16,308 nt of DNA from an uncultured Faecalibacterium sp. (GCA_934526125.1 CAKSZU010000046.1:1-16308), one strand, 5' to 3'. Positions 1 to 7,498 are shown, counted from the first letter of the stretch. Numbers and translations: made by a program. The notes: generated from the letters alone by a model not told the origin.

Positions 1-76
1 TGGTCGGAGTGGCGAGACTCGAACTCGCGGCCTCCTGCTCCCAAAGCAGGCGCGCTACCAACTGCGCAACACCCCG
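1..76 (-). tRNA. tRNA-Pro (anticodon TGG)
   Basis: Read on the minus strand this folds as a 76-nt cloverleaf. The acceptor stem is CGGGGTG with CACTCCG, the discriminator is A, and the CCA end is genome-encoded at positions 3-1. The anticodon stem is CCTGC/GCAGG around a TTTGGGA loop, giving anticodon TGG, which reads proline CCN codons. The TTCGAGT T-loop is present. The C1-G72 pair with A73 is the bacterial tRNA-Pro identity pattern. It is transcribed away from glnS from a SigA-like promoter at 99-127. Its terminator would lie outside the window. Confidence 0.96.
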
Positions 77-98
77 TAAGAATTTTGGATACCCTATT

Positions 99-127
99 AC
101 TATACCTTTTTTTGGCCGGGCCGTCAA
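99..127 (-). promoter_or_regulatory. SigA-type promoter of tRNA-Pro
   Basis: On the minus strand, -35 TTGACG (127-122), a 17-bp spacer, then -10 TATAGT (104-99). The predicted start near position 92 gives about 15 nt of leader before the mature tRNA end at 76. Five of six bases match consensus in each box, and the spacing is ideal. Confidence 0.8.
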
Positions 128-155
128 GGTGCAGCGGGCAGAAAACTGCCGCACC
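128..155. repeat. Hairpin between the divergent tRNA-Pro and glnS promoters
   Basis: GGTGC-AGCG-GGCAG, then AAAA, then CTGCCGCACC: a ten-pair stem with a four-base bulge on the left arm. It abuts the -35 box of the tRNA promoter and lies upstream of the glnS -35. No T-run follows on either strand, so it is not a classical intrinsic terminator. A protein-binding or supercoiling role is possible but unproven. Confidence 0.45.
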
Positions 156-189
156 TGCCGGGTGCGGGGGCGGACTTTCCATTTTCGGC

Positions 190-218
190 TTGAAGCAGAG
201 CGTAAAATGGTGTATTAT
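190..218 (+). promoter_or_regulatory. SigA-type promoter of glnS
   Basis: -35 TTGAAG (190-195), 17-bp spacer, -10 TATTAT (213-218). The predicted start near 225 gives a leader of about 55 nt before the ATG at 281. No T-box specifier hairpin or T-box antiterminator sequence is visible in this short leader, so glutamine-tRNA control by a T-box is unlikely. Confidence 0.72.
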
Positions 219-280
219 AAAGTGTATTGAAAGAAAGAGAAATTCCGGGCAGAGATGCCCCGACCAAGGGGGAAACCACT

Positions 281-1939
281 ATGGCAGATAAAAACTTTTT
301 GACGGAGATCATCGACGCCGATCTGGCCGAGGGCAAGATCAGCGAGATCCATACCCGCTTCCCGCCGGAGCCCAACGGCTACCTGCACATCGGCAGCGCC
401 AAGGCCATCTATATCAACTGGTCCATTGCCAACCAGTACGGCGGCAAATTCAACCTCCGTCTGGACGATACCAATCCGGCCCGTGAAGGCGAGGAGTATG
501 TCAACAGCATCATTGAGGATCTGCATTGGCTGGGTGCCGACCCCAACGGCGGCATCTTCTACGGCAGCGACTACTTCGACAAGTGCTATGAGCTGGCCGA
601 AAAGCTCATCAAGGAAGGCAAGGCCTATGTGGACGACCTGAGCCGCGAGGAGATGCGCGAGTACCGCGGTGCCGACGCCGGCAAGCCCTCCCGCCCCTCT
701 CCCTACCGCGACCGCACCCCGGAGGAGAATCTCGACCTGTTCCGCCGGATGCGTGCCGGCGAGTTCAAGGAGGGTGAAAAGACCCTGCGCGCCAAGATCG
801 ACCTGGCCAGCCCCAACATGAACTTGCGCGACCCGGCCATCTACCGCATCAAGTACGCCGAGCATCACCGTCAGGGCAATAAGTGGTGCATCTACCCGAT
901 GTACGACTTCGCCCACCCCATCCAGGACGCCATCGAGGGCATCACCCACAGCATGTGCAGTCTGGAGTTCGAGAACCACCGCCCCCTGTACGAGTGGGTC
1001 ATCAACAACACCTTCGGCACCGCGTTCCCCAAGCAGCGTGAATTTGCCCGCCTGAACATGACCAATACTGTCATGAGCAAGCGCTACCTGCGTGAGCTGG
1101 TGGAAATGGGCATCGTGGACGGCTGGGATGATCCCCGGATGCCTACCCTGTGCGGCCTGCGCCGCCGCGGCTACACTCCCACTTCCATCTTCACCTTCGT
1201 GCGGGAGGCCGGTATTTCCAAGTCCGACAACCTGATCGATATGCGCCAGCTGGAAGCCTGCATCCGCAGCGAGCTGGACCTGACCGCCCAGCGCCGTATC
1301 GCCGTGCTGGACCCGGTGAAGCTGATCGTGGACAACTACCCGGAGGACAAGACCGAGTATTTTGACGTGGCCAACAACCCCAACCGGGAAGCCAACGACA
1401 CCACCACCCGCAAGGTGGCCTTTACCCGCGAGGTGTGGATCGAGAACGAGGACTTCGCCGAGGTGCCGCCTCCCAAGTTCAAGCGTCTGACCCTCGGCGG
1501 CGAGGTCCGCCTGATGGGTGCCTATCTCGTCAAGTGTACCGGCGTGGAGAAGAACCCCGACGGCAGTATCGCCGCCATCCACTGCACCGCTGATCTGGAG
1601 ACCGGCAACGGCAACCCTGCCGATGGCCGCAAGGTCAAGGGCACCATCCACTGGGTCAGCGCCGCCCACGCCGTGGATGCCGAGGTCCGCCTGTACGACA
1701 AGCTGTTCACCGAGGCCAACATGAACGCCATCCCCGAGGGCAGCGATTACAAGGACTACCTGAACCCGGACAGCGTTGTGGTACGCACCGGCTGCAAGCT
1801 GGAAGAGAGCCTGAAGGACGCCAAGCCCGGCGAGAAGTTCCAGTTTGTCCGCACGGGCTTCTTCACGCCGGACTCCAAGAACCCCGGTGTCTACAACCGT
1901 GTGGTCACCCTGCGGGACAGCTTCAAGCCCGCAAAGTAA
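281..1939 (+). CDS. glnS: Glutaminyl-tRNA synthetase
   Basis: This 552-aa class I aminoacyl-tRNA synthetase charges tRNA-Gln with glutamine in the cytosol. The HIGH-type motif is HIGS at residues 36-39, within PPEPNGYLHIGSAKA. The KMSKS-type motif is MSKR at 265-268, followed by the GlnRS-typical WDDPRMPT and GLRRRGYT segments. The C-terminal half matches the beta-barrel anticodon-binding region. Length is close to the roughly 554 aa of the E. coli enzyme, so it is complete. The ATG at 281 is preceded by AAGGGGGA about 8 nt upstream; a TTG-initiated extension from 227 has no better site and lacks family support. Most Firmicutes make Gln-tRNA through GatCAB amidation, so a direct GlnRS is notable. 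The gene is followed after 24 nt by the FMN-binding protein gene and is probably co-transcribed with it. Confidence 0.97.
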   Translation: MADKNFLTEIIDADLAEGKISEIHTRFPPEPNGYLHIGSAKAIYINWSIANQYGGKFNLRLDDTNPAREGEEYVNSIIEDLHWLGADPNGGIFYGSDYFDKCYELAEKLIKEGKAYVDDLSREEMREYRGADAGKPSRPSPYRDRTPEENLDLFRRMRAGEFKEGEKTLRAKIDLASPNMNLRDPAIYRIKYAEHHRQGNKWCIYPMYDFAHPIQDAIEGITHSMCSLEFENHRPLYEWVINNTFGTAFPKQREFARLNMTNTVMSKRYLRELVEMGIVDGWDDPRMPTLCGLRRRGYTPTSIFTFVREAGISKSDNLIDMRQLEACIRSELDLTAQRRIAVLDPVKLIVDNYPEDKTEYFDVANNPNREANDTTTRKVAFTREVWIENEDFAEVPPPKFKRLTLGGEVRLMGAYLVKCTGVEKNPDGSIAAIHCTADLETGNGNPADGRKVKGTIHWVSAAHAVDAEVRLYDKLFTEANMNAIPEGSDYKDYLNPDSVVVRTGCKLEESLKDAKPGEKFQFVRTGFFTPDSKNPGVYNRVVTLRDSFKPAK

Positions 1940-1963
1940 ATTCCTGCAAAGGAGCTGATTCGG

Positions 1964-2356
1964 ATGAAAAAACATCTGATCCGGAATGTGATCCTGATGG
2001 CGGTGGTCAGCCTCATCATGGGCATCGTACTCAGCCTGTATATTGCCAGTACCGGCACCGTGCCCGCCACCGACAATGCAGCCAGCTATACCGACGGCAG
2101 CTATACCGCCAGCGCACAGGGCTGCATGAGCGAGGTATCCGTCACCGTGACCATCACCGGCGGCCGGGTGACCAATGTGGTCATCGATGCTTCCGGCGAG
2201 ACCCCTGAACTGGGCGGCAAGGCGGCGGAAAGCCTGTCCGCTGCGCTGACCGAGGCCGGGACCACGGCCGGTGTGGATGCCGTGACCGGGTCCACCATGA
2301 CCAGTGATGCCGTGTTTGCGGCAATGGACGATTGTCTGGCCCAGGCTGCACAGTAA
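1964..2356 (+). CDS. Membrane-anchored FMN-binding domain protein
   Basis: 130 aa. One hydrophobic segment at residues 7-27 follows a basic start (MKKHLIRN), giving a signal anchor with the rest outside the cytoplasm. The remainder resembles the FMN_bind domain (RnfG/NqrC type): YTDGSYTASAQG, then VTVTITGGRVTNVVI, then DAVTGSTMTSDAV at 105-117. In this family FMN is attached covalently to the threonine of a Dxx(S/T)GAT motif by the flavin transferase ApbE. Here the motif reads D-A-V-T-G-S-T, so T111 is the expected site, with serine in place of the usual alanine. Such proteins carry electrons in extracytosolic flavin chains; the partner is unknown and no ApbE or Rnf gene lies in the window. 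RBS AAAGGAG lies 9 nt before the ATG. It sits 24 nt after glnS and ends just before a strong terminator. Confidence 0.85.
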   Translation: MKKHLIRNVILMAVVSLIMGIVLSLYIASTGTVPATDNAASYTDGSYTASAQGCMSEVSVTVTITGGRVTNVVIDASGETPELGGKAAESLSAALTEAGTTAGVDAVTGSTMTSDAVFAAMDDCLAQAAQ

Positions 2357-2370
2357 CTGCGATCACCTTC

Positions 2371-2406
2371 AACTGCTGTATGGCTTTGGCTGTGCGGCAG
2401 TTTTTT
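2371..2406 (+). terminator. Intrinsic terminator after the glnS/FMN-binding operon
   Basis: A 14-pair stem (2371-2384 with 2389-2402, including G.T pairs) closes a TTTG loop and runs directly into six T residues at 2401-2406. It ends only 13 nt before the next start codon, so it may act as a partial terminator or attenuator for the downstream run rather than a full stop. Confidence 0.85.
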
Positions 2407-2419
2407 GTTGGGAGAAATT

Positions 2420-3496
2420 ATGTTCATCGATGTATTGATTCTGGAACACGCGGCCCGCATCGTCCGGGTCTTTGGAGGGATGCCCTGCGTCACCCTGCCG
2501 CCGGAGGTGCCGGGGCCGGAAGGCGGGGTGCTGCCCCTCACCGAGCTGGGGGACTACTGCTTTTCCGAAAAGCCCCGCAACCTGCCGGGAGCAGAGCAGA
2601 CCTGCCGCTATGAGGTGACCCCGGAGGGGGTCTGCACCCTGATCCGGGCCTTTGGCCGGGATCTGCGGGGCGGGCAGGGCCGCTATGATCTGGAGTTCGG
2701 GGAGGGACCCGCCGCCCCGGAGGAGGAGCTGCACCCCGTCTGCGGCAATTTCGTGGAAGAGATCACCCTGCCGGACAGCCTGCGGGTCATCGGCAGCTGT
2801 GCCTTCTACAACTGCCGCAGACTGCGGCAGCTCAGCGTGGGGGCAGAGGAGCTGACGGTGGGAAGCGATGTGTTCCTGAACTGCTTTGCCCTGACCGACC
2901 TGATCGTCCGCGCCGACCCCGAAGAGGCCACCGGCCTGTTCGCGCTGGTCAACAACATCACCGAGGCCGTGCGGGCGCAGTTCCGCCTCCCGGGGGAGAA
3001 AACGCCCCGGGCCGGGCTGTGGTATCCCGCCTACTGGGAGGATGTGGAGGAGTCCCCGGCTCACATCCTGCTGCACACCTTTTCCGGGCAGGGATATCAT
3101 TACAGACAGTGTTTTCTGGACGGAAAAGTCCTCAGCGCAGAATATGACGCCATTTTCCCGGACGGACACGCATCCGAGGACCCGGGCGTGATCGCCATGC
3201 TCTGCTTCGACCGGCTCCGCTGGCCCTGGAACCTGACCGAAAAGGCGAAAGCGCCCTACCGGGCCTTTCTGGCCTCCCACACCGGCCTTGTGCTGCAGCG
3301 GCTGCTGAAAGCCCAGGATACCGACAGCGTGAAGGATCTGCTGGCGCTGGATGTGATGGACGCCGCTGCCTTTGCCGAGGGCGCGGCCCTGGCCGCAAAG
3401 GCCGACAATGCGGCGGCCGCTGCCCTGCTGGCCGATGCGGAGCATCAGAAGAACGCAGCGGCCCCGAAGAAGCGGAGGTACGATTTTGATTTCTGA
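2420..3496 (+). CDS. BspA-type leucine-rich-repeat protein
   Basis: 358 aa with no signal peptide, so probably cytosolic. Residues 113-163 carry LRR_5-like repeats (EEITLPDSLRVIGSCAFYNC, then LRQLSVGAEELTVGSDVFLNC, then LTDLIVRA). Residues 23-50 (VTLPPEV...LTELGDYCFSE) look like a further, diverged repeat. The middle (195-270) is rich in aromatic residues and unassigned. Residues 272-345 are predicted mostly helical. The chain ends in a basic/acidic tail, KKRRYDFDF. LRR_5 repeats usually mediate protein binding, so a recognition role for the adjacent VWA/MoxR pair is inferred from context. The start is ATG 2420 with GGGAG 5 nt upstream. The stop overlaps the VWA gene start by 11 nt. No other function can be assigned. 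Confidence 0.82.
   Translation: MFIDVLILEHAARIVRVFGGMPCVTLPPEVPGPEGGVLPLTELGDYCFSEKPRNLPGAEQTCRYEVTPEGVCTLIRAFGRDLRGGQGRYDLEFGEGPAAPEEELHPVCGNFVEEITLPDSLRVIGSCAFYNCRRLRQLSVGAEELTVGSDVFLNCFALTDLIVRADPEEATGLFALVNNITEAVRAQFRLPGEKTPRAGLWYPAYWEDVEESPAHILLHTFSGQGYHYRQCFLDGKVLSAEYDAIFPDGHASEDPGVIAMLCFDRLRWPWNLTEKAKAPYRAFLASHTGLVLQRLLKAQDTDSVKDLLALDVMDAAAFAEGAALAAKADNAAAAALLADAEHQKNAAAPKKRRYDFDF
3471..3478 (+). promoter_or_regulatory. Ribosome binding site deciding the VWA gene start
   Basis: AGCGGAGG ends 7 nt before a TTG codon at 3486 in the VWA reading frame. It lies inside the last codons of the LRR gene and encodes part of its KKRRY tail. The upstream in-frame ATG at 3372 would add 38 low-complexity residues that merely shadow the LRR gene. 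Confidence 0.7.
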
Positions 3497-4922
3497 AAAG
3501 GAAAAGTTCTTCGACCCCCGCAAGCCCTTTGTCTCGAACCGTCCCGAGACCCACGAGGAGTGGCAGGCCCGGATGGGCGGCGAGGTGCTGGCGGTGGTGC
3601 GCAGCGGGCTGTATCTGGACTTCCGGTTCCTGGATATGGCCCTGAGCGCCCTGACCCCGGTGCCGGAGGAGCGGTGCGGGGTGCTGGCCACCGACGGCCA
3701 GAACCTGTATTACCAGCCCAGCGCCCTTCTGCGGCTCTACCGGGAGAACCCGAAATATCTCAATCGGTTATATCTGCACACGATATTTCACTGCGTATTC
3801 CGGCACCTCTGGCTCCGGGGCAAACGGGATGCCAGGCTGTGGAACCTGGCCTGCGACATCGCGGTGGAGAATGTACTGGACGGTCTGGGCCGCCCCAGCG
3901 TGAAACGCCCCCTGACCTGGGTGCGCCAGAACGCCTATGCGGCCATCGCTGCCGAAGGCAGGGTGGTGGCGGCGGCTCCGGCCTACCGGTGGCTGGTGGG
4001 GCAGACCCCCGGGGTGCTGCGCCAGCTGGAACGGGAGTTCTACACCGATGACCACCGTCTGTGGCCGAAAGATGCCCCCGAGCAGCCGCAGCAGATGCCG
4101 ACCCCTCTGCCCCAGAAGACCTGGCAGAAGATCGGGGAGCGGATGCAGACCGAACTGGACCTGCGGGATAAGGAGGCCGGAGAGGGTGCCGACAACCTGA
4201 AAGAGCAGGTGAAGGCCGCCAACCGCAGCCGCCGCAGCTATCAGGATTTTCTCCGCCGGTTCTGCGTCACCCGGGAGGAGGTCCATCTGGACCCGGACGA
4301 ATTTGACCTGAACTTCTATACTTACGGCCTTTCGGTTTATGGCAACATGCCCCTCATCGAGCCGCTGGAGACCCGGGAGAGCAAGAAGATCGAGGAGCTG
4401 GCCCTGGTCATCGACACCAGCTACTCCACCTCCGGCGAGCTGGTGCGGGCCTTCCTGGCCGAGACCTACACCCTGCTGAAAGGGCGGGAGAACTTCTTCC
4501 ACCGGATGAACCTGCACCTCATCCAGGCGGACAATGCCGTCCGGCAGGATCTTCTGGTCCGCACCGAGGACGAGCTGATCCACGCCATGAACCATTTCCA
4601 GCTGCGGGGCGGCGGCGGAACGGATTTCCGTCCGGCCTTTGCATATGTGAACCAGCTCTGCGCCGAAAAGAAGTTCTCGAACCTGCGGGGGCTGCTCTAT
4701 TTCACCGACGGCATGGGGGCCTACCCGGCCCGCCGCCCGGCCTACGATACGGCTTTCCTGTTTCTGGGGGACCGCTTCGATGACGCCAATGTGCCGCCCT
4801 GGGCCATGAAAGTAGTGCTGGAGGAAGAGGAGTTCTCCGGCCCGGCGGCCCGCTCCGCCGCAGCCCTGTCCGAGGCGCTGGGCGAAGAAGACGACCCCTA
4901 CCGTGACCTGACCAACTCGTGA
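3486..4922 (+). CDS. DUF2201-type metallopeptidase-like / VWA-like domain protein
   Basis: 478 aa from a TTG start chosen by its ribosome binding site. The N-terminal half matches the putative metallopeptidase domain of the DUF2201 family: LHTIFHCVFRHLWLRGKRDA has His at 98, 102 and 107, but the glutamate of HExxH is Thr99. Metal binding may survive while peptidase catalysis is doubtful. Residues 120-300 form a charged linker with several proline/glutamine stretches. The C-terminal half is a VWA-like domain with all three MIDAS elements: DTSYS (D310, S312, S314), T379 in GGGGTDF and D408 in YFTDG. VWA-MIDAS domains bind protein partners through a metal ion, and in bacteria they commonly pair with a MoxR ATPase, as here 17 nt downstream. 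It overlaps the LRR gene by 11 nt, implying coupled translation and a shared complex. Likely cytosolic. Confidence 0.88.
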   Translation: MISEKEKFFDPRKPFVSNRPETHEEWQARMGGEVLAVVRSGLYLDFRFLDMALSALTPVPEERCGVLATDGQNLYYQPSALLRLYRENPKYLNRLYLHTIFHCVFRHLWLRGKRDARLWNLACDIAVENVLDGLGRPSVKRPLTWVRQNAYAAIAAEGRVVAAAPAYRWLVGQTPGVLRQLEREFYTDDHRLWPKDAPEQPQQMPTPLPQKTWQKIGERMQTELDLRDKEAGEGADNLKEQVKAANRSRRSYQDFLRRFCVTREEVHLDPDEFDLNFYTYGLSVYGNMPLIEPLETRESKKIEELALVIDTSYSTSGELVRAFLAETYTLLKGRENFFHRMNLHLIQADNAVRQDLLVRTEDELIHAMNHFQLRGGGGTDFRPAFAYVNQLCAEKKFSNLRGLLYFTDGMGAYPARRPAYDTAFLFLGDRFDDANVPPWAMKVVLEEEEFSGPAARSAAALSEALGEEDDPYRDLTNS

Positions 4923-4939
4923 GGATGTGAGGAAGCTTT

Positions 4940-6478
4940 ATGAATATCAAACGTGCCAAAGAAGAGATCGAACATACCGTCAAGGCCTACCTTGCCAAGG
5001 ATGCGCTGGGAGAATACGCCATCCCCTCCATCCGGCAGCGGCCCATCCTGCTGATGGGCCCTCCGGGCATCGGCAAGACCCAGATCATGGAGCAGGCGGC
5101 CCGGGAGTGCGGCGTAGCGCTGGTGGCCTATACCATCACCCACCACACCCGCCAGAGCGCCGTGGGTCTGCCCTTCATCCGGCAGCGTCATTACGGCGAT
5201 AAGGATGTCTCAGTGACCGAGTACACCATGAGCGAGATCATTTCCAGTGTCTACGCCAAGATGGAGGCCACCGGCCTTTCCGAGGGCATCCTCTTCATCG
5301 ATGAGATCAACTGCGTGTCCGAGACGCTGGCCCCCACCATGCTGCAGTTCCTGCAGTGCAAGACCTTCGGCAACCAGGCCGTTCCGGCAGGCTGGGTCAT
5401 CGTGGCCGCAGGCAACCCGCCGGAGTACAACAAGTCCGTCCGGGATTTCGACATCGTCACGCTGGACCGTGTCCGCCGGATGGACATCGAGCCGGACCTG
5501 CCGGTCTGGAAGGACTATGCCCGCGCGGCTCATATCCACAGCGCGATCCTGAGCTATCTGGATCTGCACCCCCAGAACTTCTACCAGATCAACGCCGACG
5601 TGGACGGCACCCAGTTCGTGACCGCCCGCGGCTGGGAGGATCTGTCCAATCTGCTGGACACCTACGAGCAGCTGGGCCTGCAGGCGGACGAAGCGCTGAT
5701 CCGCCAGTACATCCAGCACCAGAAGATCGCAGAGGACTTCTCGGCCTATCTGGACCTGTATTATAAGTACCGCGACGACTACGGTGTGGAGGAGATCCTT
5801 GCCGGGCAGGCGAAGCCCGCCGTCTACGCCCGCTTGCTCAACGCGCCCTTTGACGAGCGCCTGAGTCTGGTCAGCCTGATCCTCTCCGGCCTGAACAACC
5901 GGTTCACCGCATCCCGGCAGGCCGATGCCGCCGCCGATGCCTGCTATGACTTCCTGCGGGAGGCCAAAAAGGCCTTTGCCACCCTGCCGGAGGATCTGCC
6001 GGACGGGCCGGACACCCTGTTCGTCCAGATGATCTCGGATTACGACGCCGAGACCCAGCGCCAGAAGGCCGCCGGCCTGCTGAGCCGGGATGCCCTTTCC
6101 ACCCGGCTGCGGGTCTGCGCGACCCTTCGCCAGTGGGAGGCAGAGCTGCGCCGCGCCAAGGCGGCGGGCACCCAGGAAGCCTTTGACCTGCTCCGCAGCC
6201 AGTTCCGCACCCTGGCCGATGACCGGGATGCCGCCCAGGAGGCGGCCTCCAAGGCACTGGAAGCGGCCTTCGACTTCATGGAGAACGCCTTTGCCGAGAG
6301 CCAGGAGATGGTGGTCTTTGTCACCGAGCTGACGCTGTCCCCGGCGGCCCATGCCTTCATCACCGAGAACGGCTGCGACCGCTACTTCCGCTACAACAAG
6401 GATCTGCTGCTGGACCACCGCAAGGCCGCCCTGCAGCAGGAACTGGCTGCCGAAGAGCGCCGCCACGGAGGAGTGTGA
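4940..6478 (+). CDS. MoxR-like AAA+ ATPase
   Basis: 512 aa. The AAA+ core lies in residues 20-230: Walker A GPPGIGKT (40-47), Walker B ILFIDE (117-122), sensor 1 around N159 in VAAGNPPEYN, and an arginine-rich LDRVRRMDIEPD at 175-186 that supplies finger candidates. The THHTRQSAVGLP segment at 68-78 is typical of the MoxR relatives paired with VWA proteins. The C-terminal 280 residues are helical and charged, longer than the lid of minimal MoxR proteins, and probably hold the partner-binding module. Such ATPases form hexameric rings that remodel or insert metal cofactors into targets presented by a VWA partner; the target here is unknown. RBS GAGGAAG lies about 6 nt before ATG 4940. The gene starts 17 nt after the VWA gene and stops 1 nt before the AEC permease, so it is clearly in one operon. 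Confidence 0.92.
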   Translation: MNIKRAKEEIEHTVKAYLAKDALGEYAIPSIRQRPILLMGPPGIGKTQIMEQAARECGVALVAYTITHHTRQSAVGLPFIRQRHYGDKDVSVTEYTMSEIISSVYAKMEATGLSEGILFIDEINCVSETLAPTMLQFLQCKTFGNQAVPAGWVIVAAGNPPEYNKSVRDFDIVTLDRVRRMDIEPDLPVWKDYARAAHIHSAILSYLDLHPQNFYQINADVDGTQFVTARGWEDLSNLLDTYEQLGLQADEALIRQYIQHQKIAEDFSAYLDLYYKYRDDYGVEEILAGQAKPAVYARLLNAPFDERLSLVSLILSGLNNRFTASRQADAAADACYDFLREAKKAFATLPEDLPDGPDTLFVQMISDYDAETQRQKAAGLLSRDALSTRLRVCATLRQWEAELRRAKAAGTQEAFDLLRSQFRTLADDRDAAQEAASKALEAAFDFMENAFAESQEMVVFVTELTLSPAAHAFITENGCDRYFRYNKDLLLDHRKAALQQELAAEERRHGGV

Positions 6479-6479
6479 G

Positions 6480-7439
6480 ATGGGGGAGAGCCTGCTTTTC
6501 AGTCTGAACAGCACCATGCCGCTGTTCTTCGTCATGGTGCTGGGATATCTGCTCCACCGCTCCGGCTTCCTGAAGGATGATTTCGTGGCCATGGCCAACA
6601 AGCTGGTGTTCTACGTCGCCCTGCCGGTGCAGCTGTTCCGGGATCTGGCGTCTCTGGACGTCCGGGCGGTGTTTGACGGGAAGTACGTCCTGTTCTGCGC
6701 CGTGGTCACAACCCTCAGCATTCTGGTCATCTGGGCGCTGGCGAAGCTCTTCCTGAAGGACAAGCACATCGTGGGCGAGTTCGTCCAGGCCTGCTATCGC
6801 TCGTCGGCGGCCATCCTGGGTGCCGCCTTCATCCAGAACATCTACGGTACCTCCGGTATGTCCGGGTTGATGATCCTGGGCAGCGTGCCGCTGTACAACA
6901 TCTTTGCCATCCTGATCCTGACGCTGGAATCGCCCTCCCGGCAGCAGCAGGAGGGCATCGGGGCAAAGCTGCGCCGGAGCGTGAAGAGCCTGCTGACCAA
7001 CCCCATCCTGCTGGGCATTGCGGCGGGATTCGCGTGGAGCCTGCTCCGCCTGCCCATGCCCACCATGGCAGACAAGACTCTGTCCAGCCTTGCCAGCCTG
7101 ACCAGCCCGCTGGCCCTGCTGGCCATCGGTGCGGGCTTCAAGGGCCGCAAGGCGCTGGGCTGCATCCGGCCCACCATCGTGGCCACCGTGACCAAGCTGA
7201 TGCTCCTGCCTGCCATCTTCCTGCCCATCGCGGTACGGCTGGGCTTTACGGACCAGAAGCTGGTGGCCCTGCTGGTGATGCTGGGCAGCATCACCACCCC
7301 GTCCAGCTTTATCATGGCAAAGCAGATGGGCCACGAGGGCACCCTCTCCGGCTCCGTCTGCGCTGCCACCACCGTGTTCAGCGCCCTGACCCTGACCTTC
7401 TGGGTCTTCTGGGCCAGGAGCGGCGGGTATATTGCGTAA
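6480..7439 (+). CDS. Auxin efflux carrier (AEC) family permease
   Basis: 319 aa, strongly hydrophobic throughout, with roughly eight to ten membrane segments and a short basic cytoplasmic loop near residues 150-170 (SPSRQQQEG...KLRRSVKS). Family hallmarks are the N-terminal PLFFVMVLGYLLHRSGFL, the mid segment LTNPILLGIAAGF and the C-terminal ITTPSSFIMAKQMG. Members export or import small organic acids, malonate or auxin-like anions; the substrate cannot be read from sequence. Start ATG 6480 has GGAGGAG 6 nt upstream, and the previous stop ends 1 nt before it, so translation is probably coupled to the ATPase. An ATPase/VWA machine next to a permease may be functional or only positional. A terminator at 7459-7498 closes the run. 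Confidence 0.92.
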   Translation: MGESLLFSLNSTMPLFFVMVLGYLLHRSGFLKDDFVAMANKLVFYVALPVQLFRDLASLDVRAVFDGKYVLFCAVVTTLSILVIWALAKLFLKDKHIVGEFVQACYRSSAAILGAAFIQNIYGTSGMSGLMILGSVPLYNIFAILILTLESPSRQQQEGIGAKLRRSVKSLLTNPILLGIAAGFAWSLLRLPMPTMADKTLSSLASLTSPLALLAIGAGFKGRKALGCIRPTIVATVTKLMLLPAIFLPIAVRLGFTDQKLVALLVMLGSITTPSSFIMAKQMGHEGTLSGSVCAATTVFSALTLTFWVFWARSGGYIA

Positions 7440-7458
7440 AACCGATTCGGAAAAAACA

Positions 7459-7498
7459 AAAAACGGGACTGCTGTGTGGATACAGCGGCCCCGTTTTT
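7459..7498 (+). terminator. Intrinsic terminator after the AEC permease gene
   Basis: AAAAACGGG-A-CTGCTGT pairs with ACAGCGG-C-CCCGTTTTT around a six-base loop (7476-7481), with one A/C mismatch. The A- and T-tracts flank the stem, so it could work in both directions. It faces the tRNA-fMet terminator, giving a convergent back-to-back arrangement. Confidence 0.9.

Noticed and set aside
128..280. T-box or other riboswitch in the glnS leader
   Set aside because: The predicted transcript leader is only about 55 nt and no T-box consensus is seen; the hairpin at 128-155 lies upstream of the promoter.
215..1975. 586-aa open frame antisense to glnS
   Set aside because: It mirrors a full-length, well-supported glnS codon by codon, is Gly/Val/Ala/His-rich low-complexity, and has no matching family; GC-rich genes often leave such open antisense frames.
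3372..3485. Upstream ATG start for the VWA-like gene
   Set aside because: It would add an Arg/Pro-rich stretch that is only the LRR gene read out of frame; the ribosome site at 3471-3478 points to TTG 3486.
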